Assembly: GCA_041748555.1 (NCBI GenBank)
Contig: JBGTDA010000034.1
Coordinates: 70,463-134,462, forward strand
Reading direction: 5' to 3'
DNA: 64,000 nucleotides
From: Rhodonellum sp041748555
GTDB taxonomy: Bacteria > Bacteroidota > Bacteroidia > Cytophagales > Cyclobacteriaceae
This document shows positions 62,475 to 64,000 of this stretch, piece by piece. Within the stretch, counting starts at the first letter, position 1. Each line of letters opens with the position of its first letter. The position numbers and the translations under genes are program-made. The notes under the pieces are model-generated. The model worked only from the letters and a program-made list of their open reading frames with translations, searched no databases and was not told the origin of the DNA.

Positions 62475-64000
62475 TTAACTTGTGACATATTTTGCAATCA
62501 GCATTTCTGCGCATCTTTCCCCATCCATGGCTGCAGAAACTATACCTCCTGCATATCCTGCCCCTTCTCCACAGGGATAGAGCCTTTTGATGATTACATG
62601 CTCAAAGGTTTCCTTTTCTCTTGGGATCCTGACCGGACTTGAAGTTCTGCTTTCCACACCGATCAGCTGTGCGTCATTGGTCAGATATCCTCTCATCTTT
62701 TGACCAAAACCTTTCAAAGCTTCCCTTAATCTTGAGGAGATAAAGTCGGGTAAGACCTCTTTCATATCCATGGATTTCAGACCCGGTTGATAGGAAGTTT
62801 CCAATAAAGAAGTACTAACTTTTCCCTGTATAAAATCCATCATCCTTTGAGCAGGAGCAGTTTGAGTCTCCCCTCCTGCCCTCCAGGCTGTTTTCTCCAC
62901 TTCCGCCTGAAAAATCATGGCAGCCAATGGACCGTATTTTTGATATTGCGGAAGATCCTCAAGTTCCACAGCCACGACAATACCCGAATTTGCATATTTG
63001 CTGTCCCTTCGACTTGGACTCATGCCGTTGACAACTAACTCACCCGGGGAAGTTGCCGCCGGTACAATAAACCCACCCGGACACATGCAAAATGAAAATA
63101 CCCCACGCTGCTTACCTTCAAACCGGGTTTGCTGAACCAAACTATATGCTGATGCTGGTAGATATGGACCACGGTCCACCGGACAGTTGTACTGGATCCT
63201 GTCAATCAATTCTTGCGGATGTTCGATCCGGACTCCTAAAGCAAAAGGCTTTGCATCAATCAGGATCCTCTTCTCATTTAAAAGCTCGAAAATATCACGT
63301 GCAGAATGTCCTGTAGCCAGGATAACTCCAAGTCCCTTTATTTTTTCACCATCATGTGTTTGAACACCAATAATTTCATTTCCTTCCAAAAGAAAATCCA
63401 CAACCCTAGTATCGAATAGCACTACCCCACCCGCCTGAAGAATGGTTTCACGTAATTCCGTAACCAGTTGGGGCAACTTGTTGGTCCCGATATGCGGATG
63501 GGCATCCACAAGGATATCTTCTGTGGCACCATGAGCAACCAGAATTTCCATGATCCTCCTGACGTCGCCTCTCTTTTTTGATCGCGTATAAAGCTTGCCA
63601 TCCGAATAAGTTCCGGCCCCTCCTTCACCAAAACAATAATTTGACTCGGAGTTAACTATATGCTCTTTGTTGATTGCAGCCAAATCCCTTCTTCTGGACC
63701 GGACATCTTTTCCCCTCTCGATCAAAATCGGTTTTATTCCCAGCTCTATAGCCCTTAATGCTGCAAAAAGTCCTGCCGGGCCGGCTCCTACAATAATGAT
63801 TGGCTCCGCGTTGTTTACATTATGATAAGATTGCGAATGTGTTATCAGCGGTGTCGGGGCTTCTCCCACAAATACTTCTGCCGTTACATTGACCTTTATT
63901 TGTCTTCCCCTGGCATCAATCGACCTTTTGGTTTGTCTGGCCTGTACTTCAGGATCTGAGGGTGAAAGGCCCAGCCTTTTTGAAACGGTTTCTCTAAATA
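62475..64000 (-). CDS. FAD-dependent oxidoreductase (right edge, N-terminus incomplete)
   Basis: 508 codons open to the right edge. The visible N-terminal part reads TVSKRLGLSPSDPEVQARQT then KRSIDARGRQIKVNVTAEVF, a short leading domain typical of this family, then the FAD motif PIIIVGAGPAGLFAALRAIE, GVILATGHSARDIFELLNEK and FSFCMCPGGFIVPAATSPGE; the end LYPCGEGAGYAGGIVSAAMD is strongly conserved. It is the unnamed BaiN/HI0933-related flavoprotein family widely annotated as NAD(P)/FAD-dependent oxidoreductase. A few residues at the N-terminus lie outside the window. Confidence 0.88.
   Translation of the reverse strand, partial: FRETVSKRLGLSPSDPEVQARQTKRSIDARGRQIKVNVTAEVFVGEAPTPLITHSQSYHNVNNAEPIIIVGAGPAGLFAALRAIELGIKPILIERGKDVRSRRRDLAAINKEHIVNSESNYCFGEGGAGTYSDGKLYTRSKKRGDVRRIMEILVAHGATEDILVDAHPHIGTNKLPQLVTELRETILQAGGVVLFDTRVVDFLLEGNEIIGVQTHDGEKIKGLGVILATGHSARDIFELLNEKRILIDAKPFALGVRIEHPQELIDRIQYNCPVDRGPYLPASAYSLVQQTRFEGKQRGVFSFCMCPGGFIVPAATSPGELVVNGMSPSRRDSKYANSGIVVAVELEDLPQYQKYGPLAAMIFQAEVEKTAWRAGGETQTAPAQRMMDFIQGKVSTSLLETSYQPGLKSMDMKEVLPDFISSRLREALKGFGQKMRGYLTNDAQLIGVESRTSSPVRIPREKETFEHVIIKRLYPCGEGAGYAGGIVSAAMDGERCAEMLIAKYVTS

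Overview
The window looks like a chromosomal segment from a Bacteroidota bacterium, most likely of the Cyclobacteriaceae/Cytophagales type. The signs are an AT-leaning base composition, no obvious Shine-Dalgarno sequences, A/T-rich start regions, many lipoprotein and secretion signals, and a large carbohydrate and outer-membrane gene set (GH43, GH3 fused to a serine hydrolase, GH30, GMC oxidoreductase with its subunit 3, sorbosone-type PQQ dehydrogenase, OprO/P porin, BamA-like protein, S9, S41 and gluzincin peptidases). I saw no rRNA, tRNA, CRISPR array or intact insertion sequence.

Region by region. 1-1500 holds the start of a type I restriction methylase (hsdM, running off the left edge), a GIY-YIG nuclease whose 3' end lies in a palindromic repeat, and a minimal nucleotidyltransferase. 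1600-7400 holds a secreted esterase, a coiled-coil/propeller protein with a small membrane ORF in front, an SRPBCC protein and a TIR-STING (Cap12-type) immune effector with no CD-NTase beside it. 7.7-13.4 kb carries sugar metabolism genes. 13.4-24.8 kb is a decay zone: intact genes (lipoprotein, secreted methyltransferase, DinB, porin, BamA-like, idi) alternate with broken ones (IS200-type transposase, histidine kinase, DUF3891, DinB copy, sorbosone dehydrogenase copy, GH16). 24.9-35.7 kb holds two luciferase-like monooxygenases, a GH3-beta-lactamase fusion, MscS, Pcm, a D-hydroxyacid dehydrogenase and a HAD/trehalose-phosphatase fusion, the last four looking like a stress set. 36.6-45.5 kb has small lipoproteins, an intact sorbosone-type dehydrogenase, a thioredoxin-reductase-like flavoprotein, YihY, a J-domain coiled-coil protein, and a molybdenum-cofactor pair (mog, moeA) around a TauE/SafE exporter. 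45.7-51.4 kb is a small surface-glycan cluster (three glycosyltransferases, an MsbA-like ABC exporter, an FkbM methyltransferase). 51.7-64 kb holds peptidases, NIPSNAP, GH30, a DEDDh exonuclease/GIY-YIG fusion, a Gfo/Idh/MocA oxidoreductase and an FAD protein running off the right edge.

The most notable points are the orphan TIR-STING gene, a 46-codon ORF that looks like an internally deleted small-protein family member, a poly-A frameshift in a DUF3891 gene, several degenerate copies of genes whose intact relatives lie in the same window, a 5'-shortened tricorn-type protease, and several families of short dispersed palindromic repeats. Most assignments rest on recognised motifs read by eye; no database search was run.
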